From NCBI RefSeq assembly GCF_004138405.1, contig NZ_PRLL01000004.1, forward strand, positions 1 to 39,167: 39,167 nt of DNA. Direction: 5' to 3'. Below the pieces are notes generated by a model. The model did not search any database, had not been told where the DNA came from, and worked only from the letters and a program-made list of their open reading frames with translations. Origin of the DNA: Candidatus Nanosyncoccus nanoralicus (GTDB lineage Bacteria; Patescibacteriota; Saccharimonadia; Saccharimonadales; Saccharimonadaceae). Position numbers and translations under genes: made by a program. This document shows, one piece after another, positions 6,223 to 15,974 of the stretch. How positions within the stretch are numbered: the first letter of the stretch is position 1; each line of letters begins with the position of its first letter.

Positions 6223-8710
6223 AGCTAAATATAACCTTGAAACCTACGAAGCTCCGCTTCATGTTAAAGCCGAACTCACTAACAAAGTTACAGGTGAAAT
6301 CAAAGAGCAAAACATCTACTTTGGTGATTATCCATGGATGACCGACCGTGCCACCTTTATTATTAACGGTACAGAACGTGTCATCGTTTCTCAGCTTATC
6401 CGTTCTGCTGGTGTTTTCTTTACCGCAGATAATTATAACGGTAAGAACTATTATGGCGCTAAGGTAATCCCAGGTCGTGGTGCTTGGCTTGAATTTGAGA
6501 CCGCCACTAATGGTTCAATCAATGTCAAAATTGATCGCCGTCGTAAAATTCCTGTCACTACCTTCCTCCGAGCTCTTGGTGTCACAAAGAATTCTGAGCT
6601 TAAAGAACTCTTTGCTGATGTCGATAATGGACCAATTAATTACATCGATAGTACTATTGATAAAGACCCAACCACCAGCCAAGCCGCTGCCCTTCTTGAG
6701 GTCTACCGTCGTCTTCGCCCAGGTGATCTAGCCACTGTCGAAAACGCCCGTTCTATGGTTGAGCGAACATTCTTTGATTACAAACGTTACGATTACTCCC
6801 GCGTTGGTCGTTTTAAGATCAATCAGAGACTTGGCTTCGACACTCCAAATGATAGTACCCACCGTACTCTTCAGATGGAAGATGTTATTGCCATTATTCG
6901 CGAACTTATTCGCCTTAATAACACTCAAGAGCCAGCCGACGACATTGACTCACTCGCAAATCGTCGCGTAAAGATGGTCGGTGAATTGATTCAACGTCAA
7001 TTCCGTCTTGGTATGCTTCGTTTGCAGCGCAATATCTTAGACCGTATGTCTATGGCTAACCCTGAGGAAGTAACTCCATCTCAACTCTTAAACTCACGTC
7101 CAGTAGTCGCTGCCGTTAAGGAATTTTTCAGTAGCTCCCAGCTATCCCAATTAATGGATTCTTACAACCCATTCTCTGAACTTTCGCACAAGCGTCGTCT
7201 AAGTTCTATGGGTCCTGGCGGTCTTACTCGTGAACGTGCAGGTTTTGATGTTCGTGATACTCACCCTACTCATTACGGTCGCATCTGTACTGTTGAAACC
7301 CCAGAAGGTGCCAACGTCGGTCTCGTACTAAACCTCGCAACATACGCCCGAATTAATGAATACGGCTTTATCGAAGCTCCATATCGCATCGTTAAAGATG
7401 GTAAAGTTACTGACGAGGTCGTCTACGTTGATGCCAGCCTTGAAAAAGACATGGTTATCGCCGACACCTCTGCTAAACTCGATAAAGACGGTAGTTTCAT
7501 CGATGAACGCGTTTCTGCTCGTATTAATGGTCAGCCAGCTCAGGTTGAATCTTCTCGAGTTACTCACGTTGATGCCGCGCATAAGGAAATTCTTGGTGCA
7601 TCCGCATCTCTCATTCCATTCGTTGAGAAAAACCGTGTTGACCGTGCACTCATGGGTTGCGCCATGCAGAAACAGGCAGTTCCACTTCTCAAGAATACCG
7701 CTCCAACCGTTGGTACAGGCGTTGAAGCCGATATCGCAAGATACACTTCTCAATTAATTACCGCTGACATGGATGGTGTAGTTAAAAAAGCTGACGGTGT
7801 TTCAATCATCGTTGATTATCATAACGGTGCTTCAAGAGAATACAAGATTGCTCACTTTGAGCAAACAAACTCAGATCAGTGCTACAACCAGCGTTGTATG
7901 GTTACCCGTGGTCAAAAAGTTAAAGCCGGTGATATTCTCATCGAGGGTGCTTCAATCGAAGATGGTGAAATTGCTCTTGGCCGCAACCTCTTAGTTGCTT
8001 TCATGCCATGGCGTGGTTACAACATGGATGATGCTATCGTTGTCTCACGCAAACTAGTTGAAGACGACACCTTAACTTCTATCAATATTAAAGACTTCGA
8101 TGTTGAGGTTCGTGAAACCAAACTTGGCCCAGAACAAGTCACTCGTGATATTCCAAACGTCTCAGAACATGCTCTTCGTCACCTTGGTGAAGATGGTATC
8201 GTTACTATTGGTTCTGAAGTCTCTACTGGCGATATTCTTGTTGGTAAAATTACTCCAAAGGGTGAACAGGAACTCAGCTCTGAAGAACGTCTACTTCGTG
8301 CTATCTTTGGTGAAAAAGCCAAGGATGTCCGCGATACTTCAGTTCGCATGAGTGGCGGTACTTCTGGTAAAGTTATTGGCGTCCGCATTTACACTCGTGA
8401 ACAAGGTCACGAACTAAAAGCCGGTGTTCTCATGCAGATCAAAATCTTTGTTGCAGAAATGCGTAAGATTCAGATCGGTGATAAGATGGCCGGTCGTTAC
8501 GGTAACAAGGGTGTAGTTTCCCGCGTTCTGCCAGTTGAAGATATGCCATTCATGGCCGATGGTACACCAGTTGATGTTGTGCTTTCTCCAATGGGCGTAC
8601 CTTCCCGTATGAACCTTCCCGCGTTCTGCCAGCGGAAGATCTGCCATTCATGGCCGATGGTACACCAGTCGATGTTGTACTTTCTCCAATGGGTGTACCT
8701 TCCCGTATGA
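6128..8710 (+). CDS. rpoB: RNA polymerase beta subunit, main piece
   Basis: Central part of rpoB; the true frame enters at the second copy of the upstream duplication (about 6162) and leaves at the second duplication (8518-8713). Collapsing both gives a beta of about 1130 residues. It holds the protrusion and lobe, the rifampicin-pocket region at about 7129-7230 ([21 protein letters not shown], then [12 protein letters not shown]), the [20 protein letters not shown] block, and the catalytic [15 protein letters not shown] and [19 protein letters not shown] blocks that contact the active site. With alpha and beta-prime it forms the RNA polymerase core. The last 32 or so residues, after SRMNLP, are out of frame and spurious. 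Confidence 0.93.
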   Translation: MSLKLQNVPLKKKLSLRFKDYEFKAPKRTVEEAKYNLETYEAPLHVKAELTNKVTGEIKEQNIYFGDYPWMTDRATFIINGTERVIVSQLIRSAGVFFTADNYNGKNYYGAKVIPGRGAWLEFETATNGSINVKIDRRRKIPVTTFLRALGVTKNSELKELFADVDNGPINYIDSTIDKDPTTSQAAALLEVYRRLRPGDLATVENARSMVERTFFDYKRYDYSRVGRFKINQRLGFDTPNDSTHRTLQMEDVIAIIRELIRLNNTQEPADDIDSLANRRVKMVGELIQRQFRLGMLRLQRNILDRMSMANPEEVTPSQLLNSRPVVAAVKEFFSSSQLSQLMDSYNPFSELSHKRRLSSMGPGGLTRERAGFDVRDTHPTHYGRICTVETPEGANVGLVLNLATYARINEYGFIEAPYRIVKDGKVTDEVVYVDASLEKDMVIADTSAKLDKDGSFIDERVSARINGQPAQVESSRVTHVDAAHKEILGASASLIPFVEKNRVDRALMGCAMQKQAVPLLKNTAPTVGTGVEADIARYTSQLITADMDGVVKKADGVSIIVDYHNGASREYKIAHFEQTNSDQCYNQRCMVTRGQKVKAGDILIEGASIEDGEIALGRNLLVAFMPWRGYNMDDAIVVSRKLVEDDTLTSINIKDFDVEVRETKLGPEQVTRDIPNVSEHALRHLGEDGIVTIGSEVSTGDILVGKITPKGEQELSSEERLLRAIFGEKAKDVRDTSVRMSGGTSGKVIGVRIYTREQGHELKAGVLMQIKIFVAEMRKIQIGDKMAGRYGNKGVVSRVLPVEDMPFMADGTPVDVVLSPMGVPSRMNLPAFCQRKICHSWPMVHQSMLYFLQWVYLPV

Positions 8711-8713
8711 ACC
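8518..8713 (+). repeat. Direct tandem duplication inside rpoB, unit 98 bp
   Basis: Copy 1 8518-8615 and copy 2 8616-8713 differ at six positions. Copy 1 reads LPVEDMPF and copy 2 LPAEDLPF; the other differences are synonymous. 98 is not a multiple of 3, so the frame shifts. One copy matches the conserved VLPVEDMPY...GTPVDIVL block of beta; two make no sense in the fold. Confidence 0.97.
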
Positions 8714-9480
8714 TTGGTCAGCTTTATGAAATTCACATTGGTCTAGCTGCTCGTATCCTTGGGTACAAAGTTGCTACCCCATCTTTCAACGGTATTCCAG
8801 ATGAAGTAATCTCAGATGAATTAGAAAAAGCTGGCATTGATCGCAATGGCCGTGTCCAGCTCTATGATGGTCTTACAGGTGAACCATTTAACGAAAAGAC
8901 CTCAGTTGGTATCATGCACATGATCAAACTTCATCACATGGTCGAAGACAAGATTCACGCTCGCTCAACCGGTCCTTACACTATGGTTACCCAGCAGCCA
9001 CTTGGTGGTAAAGCTCAAAACGGTGGTCAGCGTTTCGGAGAAATGGAGGTTTGGGCACTTGAGGCTTATGGTGCATCCAGTATTCTACAAGAAATGCTTA
9101 CTATTAAATCAGATGATGTTTACGGACGTGCTAAGGCTTATGAGTCTATTATCAAACATGAGCCAATTCAGGGTCCAAAACTTCCTGAAGGCTTTAACGT
9201 CTTGGTAAAAGAGTTGCAGGGCCTTGGACTTAAAGTTGATCTTCTTGATAATGGTGAAGCTAGAGATGCTGATAGTGTAATCGAGGACACTTCTAGGGAA
9301 ATCGAAAAATCCCAAGATGATCGCCTAATTTACGCCAAACACAACGTACATATTAATGATGACGAAAATGACATAATCGACCTTACCGATGAAGAGATCG
9401 AAGAATCTCTCGACGGTCAAGGAATTACAATTAAAGACGGAGACAGTGAAGATAACATTGATCTCGGAGAGGAGTTCTAA
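8650..9480 (+). CDS. rpoB: RNA polymerase beta subunit, C-terminal piece
   Basis: Last part of rpoB. The frame is open upstream to about 8617 through the second repeat copy ([11 protein letters not shown]), so ATG 8650 is not a real start. It contains [20 protein letters not shown], the flap-to-clamp region, and the highly conserved GRAQLYDG-like [55 protein letters not shown] and [14 protein letters not shown], which anchor the clamp on beta-prime. The tail after about residue 215 of this piece is acidic ([16 protein letters not shown]). The stop overlaps the rpoC start by one base (TAATG), so translation is coupled. Confidence 0.93.
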   Translation: MADGTPVDVVLSPMGVPSRMNLGQLYEIHIGLAARILGYKVATPSFNGIPDEVISDELEKAGIDRNGRVQLYDGLTGEPFNEKTSVGIMHMIKLHHMVEDKIHARSTGPYTMVTQQPLGGKAQNGGQRFGEMEVWALEAYGASSILQEMLTIKSDDVYGRAKAYESIIKHEPIQGPKLPEGFNVLVKELQGLGLKVDLLDNGEARDADSVIEDTSREIEKSQDDRLIYAKHNVHINDDENDIIDLTDEEIEESLDGQGITIKDGDSEDNIDLGEEF

Positions 9481-12400
9481 TGGCTTGGATGGACAACTAC
9501 ATTTCAGCCAGCGACTTCGACTCAATTCGTCTCAGCATCGCCAGTGCTGAAGATATCTTGAGTTGGAGCTATGGTGAGGTATTGAAGCCAGAAACAATCA
9601 ACTACCGTACTCAGAAACCTGAGCGTGACGGTTTATTCTGTGAACGTATTTTCGGTCCAGTAAAGGATATTAATCCACACGACAGCAAACTTAAAGGTGT
9701 TCGTTCTCGTGAAGCCGCTGTTGACAAGGAAGGGAACTTAGTCACTAAATCCATCGCTCGTCGTGAGCGCATGGGCCACATCAAACTTGCTGCACCAGTT
9801 GCTCATATCTGGTTTATGCGTGGCACCCCATCTGCTCTCAGTCTTCTTCTCGATCTAACCGTCAAGAATATTGAAAAGGTAGTATATTTTGCTTCCTATC
9901 TCATCATTAATGCCAAGGATGCTGAAGTTGAGCAAACTTTGAACGATCTCAAAGCCCAACATGAGGCCAGTCTTCAAGCGATCAAAATTCGCTACGGCGA
10001 AGCCGCTAAAGAACCTGGTGCTAACCCTGAAAAACTAGCCAACGAACAAGCTAAAGAAGTTGAAGAAGTCGATAAAGATTTTATCACTCGTAAGGGTATC
10101 CTTGAGGGTCTTAAAAAAGGCGCAGTTATTTCTGAAATTGACTACCGTAATCTCCCAGAAGAGTACGAGGATCTCATTGAAGCAGAAATGGGTGCTGGTG
10201 CCATTAAGAAAATTCTTGATCAAATTGATATCAACCAGATGATTGATGATCTTTCTGTCGAAGCAGCTGAAGCTAAGGGTCAAAAGGAACGTAAACTCAT
10301 CAAGCGCATTAAGGTCCTTGAGGGTATGAAAAATGCTGGCATTAAACCAACCGACCTCATTCTTACGGTTATTCCAGTTATTCCACCAGACCTACGTCCA
10401 ATGATCTCTCTCCCTGGTGGTCGCTTTGCTACTTCAGACCTAAATGACCTCTATCGTCGTGTTATCAACCGTAATAATCGTCTTAAGAAACTTCTTGATC
10501 TTAACGCCCCTGAAGTAATCGTTCACAACGAAATGCGTATGCTCCAAGAAGCTATCGACTCTCTGATCGACAATAACGCTTCTCACGGTCGTCTAGCTAG
10601 CTCACAGAACGGTCGTCGTAAACTTAAATCACTCTCCGACCTTCTCAAAGGTAAGCAGGGTCGCTTCCGTCAGAACCTTCTTGGTAAGCGTGTCGACTAC
10701 TCCGGTCGTTCAGTAATTGTCGTTGGTCCAGATCTCAAACTTAACGAATGTGGTCTGCCAAAACTTATGGCTCTAGAGCTCTTTAAGCCATTCGTAATTT
10801 CATGGTTGCTCCTTCACGAATATGCTCCAAATACTCGTGCTGCTTCTCGTATGATTGAAGCTAAAGAATCGATTGTTTGGGATGCACTTGATGAAGTAAT
10901 TAAGGGTCGCTACGTACTCTTAAACCGTGCTCCATCTCTTCACCGTCTTTCCATTCAAGCCTTCCAGCCAAAGTTGATCGACGGTATGGCTATCCAACTT
11001 CACCCACTAGTCGCTTCCGGCTTCAACGCCGACTATGATGGTGACCAGATGGCTATCCACCTTCCTCTTTCCGATGAAGCTCAGAAGGAAGCTCAAGAGC
11101 TTATGACTGCACAAAACAACCTCTTGAAGCCAGCTGATGGTTCTCCAGTTCTTGCTATCTATCAGGACGTTGTACTTGGTAGCTACTACTTAACCTACGA
11201 CAAACCAGGCACCGAATCTGATAAGCCTCTAGCCTTCAGCTCAGTTTATGAAGCTGAAATGGCTTATGATCGCGGTGATATCGCTCTTCAAACCCCAATT
11301 CGCGTCTTCGCAAAGAAGGAAATTCGTGACACCACACTAGGTCGCGTTATCTTCAATGAAATCCTTCCAGAAGATTACCCATACGATAATGGTGTTCAAA
11401 CTTCAAAGCACCTGAAGAAAGTTATGGCTAACATCTTCAATGACTACGGCTCTAAAGTAACAGTTGAAGTTGCAGATAAACTTAAAGATCTTGCTTTCGA
11501 ATATGAAACTATTGCTTCTATTTCAACCTGTAAAGATGACTATCCAACCTATCCAGAAATTGCCGACTTCATCGCCAAGGGTGATGCAAAAACTGCTCTT
11601 ATTCAAGATCAGTTTGAACAAGGCCTTCTTACTGACACAGAACGCTATAACCTCACAATTGCCAACTGGCGTGAAATCGACGGTGAAATTTCAAGCTTCC
11701 TTAAGCAAAAACTTTCATCCATGGACACCGATATTGCAGTAATGACTAACTCTGGTGCTCGTGGTTCCGTTTCCGGTATTAAGCTTGCTTCTGCAGCCAT
11801 CGGTATCATGGTCGACATTAACAACCGCGAGATCGAGCTTCCAGTTAAGTCTAGCTACAAGAACGGTCTTAACACTCTTGAGTCCTTCATTGCTACTCGA
11901 GGTGCTCGTCAGGGTCAGGTTTCTACCGCCCTCCGTACAGCCGACTCTGGTTATCTTACCCGTCGTCTTGTTGATGTCGCTCAAGATGTCTTCACTACCG
12001 AAGAAGATGCTGAAGATCCAGGCTTTGAGGTCTTTAAATCTGAAACAGAACAGACTGGCATTGAATTCGTTCAGCGTATTACGGGTCGCTACACGGCTGC
12101 TCCAATTCCAGGCTACCTAGAGAATGATCAACTAATCACTCGTGATCTAGCCGAACAGATTGCTGCTGACAATGATATTGACTCAGTACGTATTCAGTCA
12201 GTACTCACTACAAAATCAGTAAACGGTATTCCACAAAAAGCCTATGGTGTTGATATGGCAACTAGGAAGCTCGTTGAGCCAAACCAGCCAGTTGGTGTTA
12301 TTGCCGCTCAGTCACTTGGTGAATTGGGTACCCAGCTTACACTTGATACCAAACACTCTTCTGGTGTTGCCGGTTCCGGTGCTATCTCTCGTGGTCTTCC

Positions 12401-13322
12401 TCGTGTAGAAGAGCTTCTCGAAGCCAGGAATCCTAAAGGTCAAGCTTGGATTGCTCCAGTTTCTGGTCTCTGCGAAGTTTGGGAGGACGGTAACCACTTT
12501 GTCGTTCAAATCACTCCAACTTCTGGCAAAACTGAACGTATTGAAATTAGCGAAGATCGTAAGATTATGGTCAAAGACGGTGCCTCAGTTAAAACTGGTG
12601 ATGTTATTGCCGCTAAAGCTAAAGGCATGGAACCAATTATCGCTCCATTTGATGGCAACGCCCAGATCGTTGATCACGCAGTCCTTATCACCGAAGGTGC
12701 AAGCGGACCTGTTCGTGTGGAAATTCCAAACGAAGCAGAGATGCTCGTGAAGAGTAATGATACTGTCCAGGCAGGTGATCGCCTTACAACTGGTTCATTG
12801 AATCTTCAAGACCAGCTCAAATACAAGGGTGTCGAGGCAACTGCTCGTTATATCATGAATGATATTATGGCAGTCTACGCCGCAAACGGTAACGATGTTT
12901 CCGCCAAACACCTTGAGGTAATTGTTCGCCAAATGTTTAGTCGCGTCATGATCGAAGAATCGGGCGATACTAACTTCGTTGCAGGCGATATTACCTCAAT
13001 CAACGCAGTTGAAGAAGCTAACCGCGAATGTATTGCTACCGGTCGTACTCCAGCAGAATATACTCAGCTTCTCCTTGGTATCACTAAGGTCTCCATCTGG
13101 TCCGACTCCTTCCTCTCAGCAGCCTCCTTCCAAGATACTACCCGTGTGCTTATTAATGCTGCCATCAATGGTCGCGTCGATAAACTCCACGGCTTGAAGG
13201 AAAACGTCATTATCGGTCGCAAGATTCCTGTAGGAACTGGCGTTCGTAAATTAGATGTTTCTGATGAAGAAATTGAAGGTAACTTCGGCGATTTTAAGAT
13301 CGTTCAAGATGAAGATTTCTAA
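9480..13322 (+). CDS. rpoC: RNA polymerase beta-prime subunit
   Basis: 1280 residues in one frame, the catalytic subunit of RNA polymerase. The active-site Mg loop reads N516-A-D-Y-D-G-D522 (Tyr where Phe is usual), with all three aspartates kept. The bridge helix and SGYLTRRLVDVAQD are present. Three oddities stand out. The N-terminal zinc region (residues about 61-95) has none of the four cysteines. The second zinc site, normally CETKHGVCAKC, reads TTKSVNGIPQKAYG near 12200-12247. The F-loop core LAGMRG reads LASAAIG (about 11780-11811), and the trigger-loop stretch normally MRTFH reads L955-D-T-K-H959. Several other residues (GEPGTQLT is GELGTQLT) are also altered. Overlaps rpoB by one base and ends before a strong terminator. 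Confidence 0.98.
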   Translation: MAWMDNYISASDFDSIRLSIASAEDILSWSYGEVLKPETINYRTQKPERDGLFCERIFGPVKDINPHDSKLKGVRSREAAVDKEGNLVTKSIARRERMGHIKLAAPVAHIWFMRGTPSALSLLLDLTVKNIEKVVYFASYLIINAKDAEVEQTLNDLKAQHEASLQAIKIRYGEAAKEPGANPEKLANEQAKEVEEVDKDFITRKGILEGLKKGAVISEIDYRNLPEEYEDLIEAEMGAGAIKKILDQIDINQMIDDLSVEAAEAKGQKERKLIKRIKVLEGMKNAGIKPTDLILTVIPVIPPDLRPMISLPGGRFATSDLNDLYRRVINRNNRLKKLLDLNAPEVIVHNEMRMLQEAIDSLIDNNASHGRLASSQNGRRKLKSLSDLLKGKQGRFRQNLLGKRVDYSGRSVIVVGPDLKLNECGLPKLMALELFKPFVISWLLLHEYAPNTRAASRMIEAKESIVWDALDEVIKGRYVLLNRAPSLHRLSIQAFQPKLIDGMAIQLHPLVASGFNADYDGDQMAIHLPLSDEAQKEAQELMTAQNNLLKPADGSPVLAIYQDVVLGSYYLTYDKPGTESDKPLAFSSVYEAEMAYDRGDIALQTPIRVFAKKEIRDTTLGRVIFNEILPEDYPYDNGVQTSKHLKKVMANIFNDYGSKVTVEVADKLKDLAFEYETIASISTCKDDYPTYPEIADFIAKGDAKTALIQDQFEQGLLTDTERYNLTIANWREIDGEISSFLKQKLSSMDTDIAVMTNSGARGSVSGIKLASAAIGIMVDINNREIELPVKSSYKNGLNTLESFIATRGARQGQVSTALRTADSGYLTRRLVDVAQDVFTTEEDAEDPGFEVFKSETEQTGIEFVQRITGRYTAAPIPGYLENDQLITRDLAEQIAADNDIDSVRIQSVLTTKSVNGIPQKAYGVDMATRKLVEPNQPVGVIAAQSLGELGTQLTLDTKHSSGVAGSGAISRGLPRVEELLEARNPKGQAWIAPVSGLCEVWEDGNHFVVQITPTSGKTERIEISEDRKIMVKDGASVKTGDVIAAKAKGMEPIIAPFDGNAQIVDHAVLITEGASGPVRVEIPNEAEMLVKSNDTVQAGDRLTTGSLNLQDQLKYKGVEATARYIMNDIMAVYAANGNDVSAKHLEVIVRQMFSRVMIEESGDTNFVAGDITSINAVEEANRECIATGRTPAEYTQLLLGITKVSIWSDSFLSAASFQDTTRVLINAAINGRVDKLHGLKENVIIGRKIPVGTGVRKLDVSDEEIEGNFGDFKIVQDEDF

Positions 13323-13340
13323 AAGTTAGAGTATCGGAAA

Positions 13341-13366
13341 AATAGCCTCGTCTGAGGCTATTTTTT
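13341..13366 (+). terminator. Rho-independent terminator after rpoC
   Basis: AATAGCCTC at 13341-13349 pairs with GAGGCTATT at 13354-13362; T run to 13366. Confidence 0.92.
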
Positions 13367-13374
13367 GTTAGAAT
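13366..13374 (+). promoter_or_regulatory. Extended -10 for a probably leaderless mRNA
   Basis: TGT followed by TAGAAT at 13369-13374. The start of transcription, about 7 nt on, falls at or next to the ATG at 13382, and no ribosome-binding site lies upstream of that ATG. Confidence 0.5.
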
Positions 13375-13381
13375 ATATTAT

Positions 13382-14551
13382 ATGCATACTTATCTTGAAA
13401 CTATCAAACAAGCCGCTATTTCTTTTCCGGCCATTGCTGTCATTTTTACTGTCCCATATCTAATCTACAATTACAAAAAATATGGCTCTATTATGAGTCT
13501 GCGACTTTGGATTATCTACTCTTTTATTCTCTATATGCTCATCACTTACTGTCTGATCATACTTCCTCTTCCATCAGCCGAGAAAGCACAAGCCCTCAGA
13601 GGCCATCACCTGCAACTCAATCCTCTTAATTTTATTTTTGATATCATTAAAAATACCAAAATCGATTTAAACCATCCGAAGTCTTTCCTTACAATCTTTA
13701 ACAACTGGGGCTTCCTAACTACAATCTTTAATATTTTCATGACCCTACCATTTGGTTTTTATCTTCGCTATTATTTTCAAAATAACTTAAAGCAAGTACT
13801 TATTAAATCATTCCTTCTCTCCCTTTTCTTTGAACTTACGCAACTTAGTGGACTTTATTTTATCTATCAAGGAAATTATCGACTATTTGACGTGGATGAT
13901 TTAATCACAAATACTTTAGGTGGCCTTTTGGGTTTTCTCTTAGCAGGCAGATTAACTAAATTTTTACCTACTCGTGCAGAAATCGATCAAAAAAGTTATG
14001 ATCGTAGCCAAAAAATATCCTTACTGCGACGATTCATTGCAATGTTCTTTGATATAGTCGCCTCTGCTATTTTCTCCTTCACGATAGGAACTATCCTCAT
14101 CAAATTCTTTAACTTTAATAATGCCATCCCAATTAGTTTACTCATGGTTGTCTTATTTTTATCACTCATAGCCACCATTACAGATGGTCGCACCCCAGGG
14201 TTCTTTATGACTAATATTAAAATAACTATCAACAAAGAGGTTAAGCAAAAAAGTAGTTTTTATAGCTTTCTCCATTATTTTATCCGTTTCGCCGTTTTTA
14301 TCCTCCAATACATCCTAGCTCCATATCTCGTACTATTATTTATCCATCTTCTTATCGACCAAGAAATTATCACTGGTGATGCTATTGCAATTATCGCCAT
14401 TTCCTTTACCCTAATCTATCTCCTATATCTCTTTATCTCATCAATCATTGTTGCAATCAAAAAACCACTATTCTATGAAAGATTATCAAAAACCAGCTTA
14501 ATAAATACCATTAAAGAAAAAACCAAGAAAACCACGCCGCATCAACCATAA
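13382..14551 (+). CDS. VanZ-like and RDD-domain membrane protein
   Basis: 389 residues with about nine hydrophobic segments. Residues 1-200 resemble the VanZ family: TM helices, a LNPLNFIFDI region, FGFYLRYYF and a FELTQLSGLYFIYQGNYRLFDVDDLITNTLGGLLGF block, typical of VanZ. From about residue 213 an RDD domain begins with LLRRFIAMFFDIVAS (the R and D of the name), followed by four or so more TM segments. VanZ was named for teicoplanin resistance in enterococci; its chemistry is not settled, nor is that of RDD. VanZ-RDD fusions are known in Gram-positive bacteria. It sits alone between rpoC and the rplC operon, with no obvious terminator of its own. Confidence 0.82.
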   Translation: MHTYLETIKQAAISFPAIAVIFTVPYLIYNYKKYGSIMSLRLWIIYSFILYMLITYCLIILPLPSAEKAQALRGHHLQLNPLNFIFDIIKNTKIDLNHPKSFLTIFNNWGFLTTIFNIFMTLPFGFYLRYYFQNNLKQVLIKSFLLSLFFELTQLSGLYFIYQGNYRLFDVDDLITNTLGGLLGFLLAGRLTKFLPTRAEIDQKSYDRSQKISLLRRFIAMFFDIVASAIFSFTIGTILIKFFNFNNAIPISLLMVVLFLSLIATITDGRTPGFFMTNIKITINKEVKQKSSFYSFLHYFIRFAVFILQYILAPYLVLLFIHLLIDQEIITGDAIAIIAISFTLIYLLYLFISSIIVAIKKPLFYERLSKTSLINTIKEKTKKTTPHQP

Positions 14552-14557
14552 CTCCCC

Positions 14558-14586
14558 TTGTAGTTATCCTTATTTTGTGATAAAAT
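14558..14586 (+). promoter_or_regulatory. Promoter of the rplC ribosomal operon
   Basis: TTGTAG at 14558-14563, 17-bp spacer ending TGA, and TAAAAT at 14581-14586. Predicted start near 14593. Confidence 0.62.
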
Positions 14587-14592
14587 ACACAT

Positions 14593-14752
14593 GTAAGTTT
14601 ATCAAGGTGACATTTGACTAACTAGACCAAAGAAAAAGCCGATCGTTTCCGACTGCAATAATTTTTTTAGAAATTATAGGCCAAGCAGAGAAACAATCTG
14701 GAACTCCTCTTAGTCTAGCTATTAGAGTGTAACCATTAAAGGAAAGGAAAAG
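14593..14752 (+). promoter_or_regulatory. Long structured leader of the rplC operon
   Basis: About 160 nt between the predicted start and the rplC ATG, with no ORF. CTAGAC near 14617-14622 can pair with GTCTAG near 14713-14718, extended by TA/TA across one mismatch. This encloses an ATAATTT/AAATTAT hairpin at about 14659-14681 and further short arms. Large enclosing helices of this kind are common in r-protein autoregulatory leaders. In E. coli the S10 leader is bound by L4, whose gene is here the second gene of the operon. The regulator is inference. Confidence 0.48.
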
Positions 14753-15370
14753 ATGAAAGTCATCCTCGGCACCAAAATTGGTATGACCCAGATCATCGGT
14801 GAAGATGGATTAGTAACTCCAGTTACTATTCTTCAAGCCGGACCAGCCACAGTGACTCAGATAAAAACCGTCGACACCGATGGTTATAATGCTGTGCAGC
14901 TTGGATACGGTCAGGGTAAGAATCTGAGCAAGTCGGTATCAGCTCACGTCAAAAAAGCTGACGAAACATTAAGTCCTAAAATCTTGAAGGAATTTCGTAC
15001 GGATTCCACTCCAGAGCTCAAACTCGGTGATACACTCACTGTAGAAAGCTTTGAACTCGGAGACAAGGTGGCAGTTACTGGTATTTCGAAAGGCAAAGGA
15101 TTCGCTGGTACTGTCAAGCGTTGGAACTTCCAAGAATCACGCAACACCCATGGCTTCAAGGGAAACATCAGAAGAGTCGGTTCAATCGGTTCAATGTATC
15201 CTCAAAAAGTTTTCAAGGGTAAGCGCATGCCAGGTCGCATGGGACATGATCAAGTTACAGTTAAGAACTTAGTCATTGCCTACATCGACAAAGAAAATAA
15301 CATCTTAGGCGTAAAGGGCGCAGTCCCAGGTCCTAAGAAAGGAATCGTAACTGTGGAGGGAAAGGAGTAA
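14753..15370 (+). CDS. rplC: Ribosomal protein uL3
   Basis: 205 residues, first gene of this S10-type cluster because rpsJ is absent. It has the start ILGTKIGMTQI, the central SKGKGFAGTVKRWNF block and the R-T-H-GS-like RNTHGFKGNIRRVGSIGSMYPQKVFKGKRMPGRMG region that approaches the peptidyl-transferase centre. uL3 is one of the first proteins to bind 23S rRNA. The start at 14753 is preceded by AAAGGAAAGGA. It is followed by rplD after one base, and the stop region contains GGAGGGAAAGGAG as the next ribosome-binding site. Confidence 0.97.
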   Translation: MKVILGTKIGMTQIIGEDGLVTPVTILQAGPATVTQIKTVDTDGYNAVQLGYGQGKNLSKSVSAHVKKADETLSPKILKEFRTDSTPELKLGDTLTVESFELGDKVAVTGISKGKGFAGTVKRWNFQESRNTHGFKGNIRRVGSIGSMYPQKVFKGKRMPGRMGHDQVTVKNLVIAYIDKENNILGVKGAVPGPKKGIVTVEGKE

Positions 15371-15371
15371 T

Positions 15372-15974
15372 ATGGCAGATTTAAACCCAGAAATCTTCAA
15401 TCTCGAAGTTACAAATCATGAGCTAGTTAAATTAGCTTACGACGCATACCTTGCTAACTCACGTAGTTCACACGCCAAAACTTTGAAGCGTGGTGAAGTT
15501 CGTGGTGGTGGTAAGAAGCCATGGAAACAAAAAGGAACTGGCCGCGCAAGGTTTGGTTCAACTCGTAACCCTATCTGGCGTCACGGTGGTGTAGCTGGTG
15601 GTCGTACTGGCGAAGAAAACTTCACCAAGAAACTCAGCAAAAATGCCAAGAGAACTGCAGTTATGCAAGCTCTTTCCATGAAGAACACCGCTAAGGCAAT
15701 TCAAGTCATCGATACCCTTGGTATCAAAGACGGCAAAGTTAAAGAGGTTATTAAGACTCTTACCGACCTCAAAGTTGCTCCAAAGAACGTTCTAATCGTC
15801 GTTCCAGAGAAAGATGAGCTCACTTTGCGCGCAACCAATAACATTGCTTTCGCCAAGGTCGTCCGTCCAACTTTCCTTAATGTCTTCGATATCATGAACG
15901 CAGATACCATTGTTATCGTCAAAGATGCAGTCGCCTCTATCGATAACTGGCTAATCGGAAAGGAGAATGCCTAA
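15372..15974 (+). CDS. rplD: Ribosomal protein uL4
   Basis: 200 residues. The core motif KTLKRGEVRGGGKKPWKQKG, followed by TGRARFGSTRNPIWRHGGVAGG, is the long loop that lines the nascent-peptide exit tunnel in the 50S subunit. The C-terminal globular part has NVLIVVPEKDEL and LNVFDIMNADTIVIVKDA. In E. coli uL4 also represses its own S10 operon by binding the leader; the long leader before rplC would be the target if this holds here. Length is normal, and the stop overlaps the rplW start by one base. Confidence 0.97.
   Translation: MADLNPEIFNLEVTNHELVKLAYDAYLANSRSSHAKTLKRGEVRGGGKKPWKQKGTGRARFGSTRNPIWRHGGVAGGRTGEENFTKKLSKNAKRTAVMQALSMKNTAKAIQVIDTLGIKDGKVKEVIKTLTDLKVAPKNVLIVVPEKDELTLRATNNIAFAKVVRPTFLNVFDIMNADTIVIVKDAVASIDNWLIGKENA

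Noticed and set aside
7328..7753. 141-codon open frame on the minus strand inside rpoB
   Set aside because: It lies fully antisense to a strongly conserved coding region, has no ribosome-binding site or family resemblance, and arises from codon bias in rpoB.
6128..8710. Programmed frameshifting or translational bypassing to read rpoB through the duplications
   Set aside because: Each break coincides with a tandem copy with allele-like silent differences; no slippery site or stimulatory structure is seen, and four independent events would be needed.
11755..12120. 121-codon open frame in another frame of rpoC
   Set aside because: Out of frame with a conserved gene, leucine-rich translation typical of shadow frames, no start signal.
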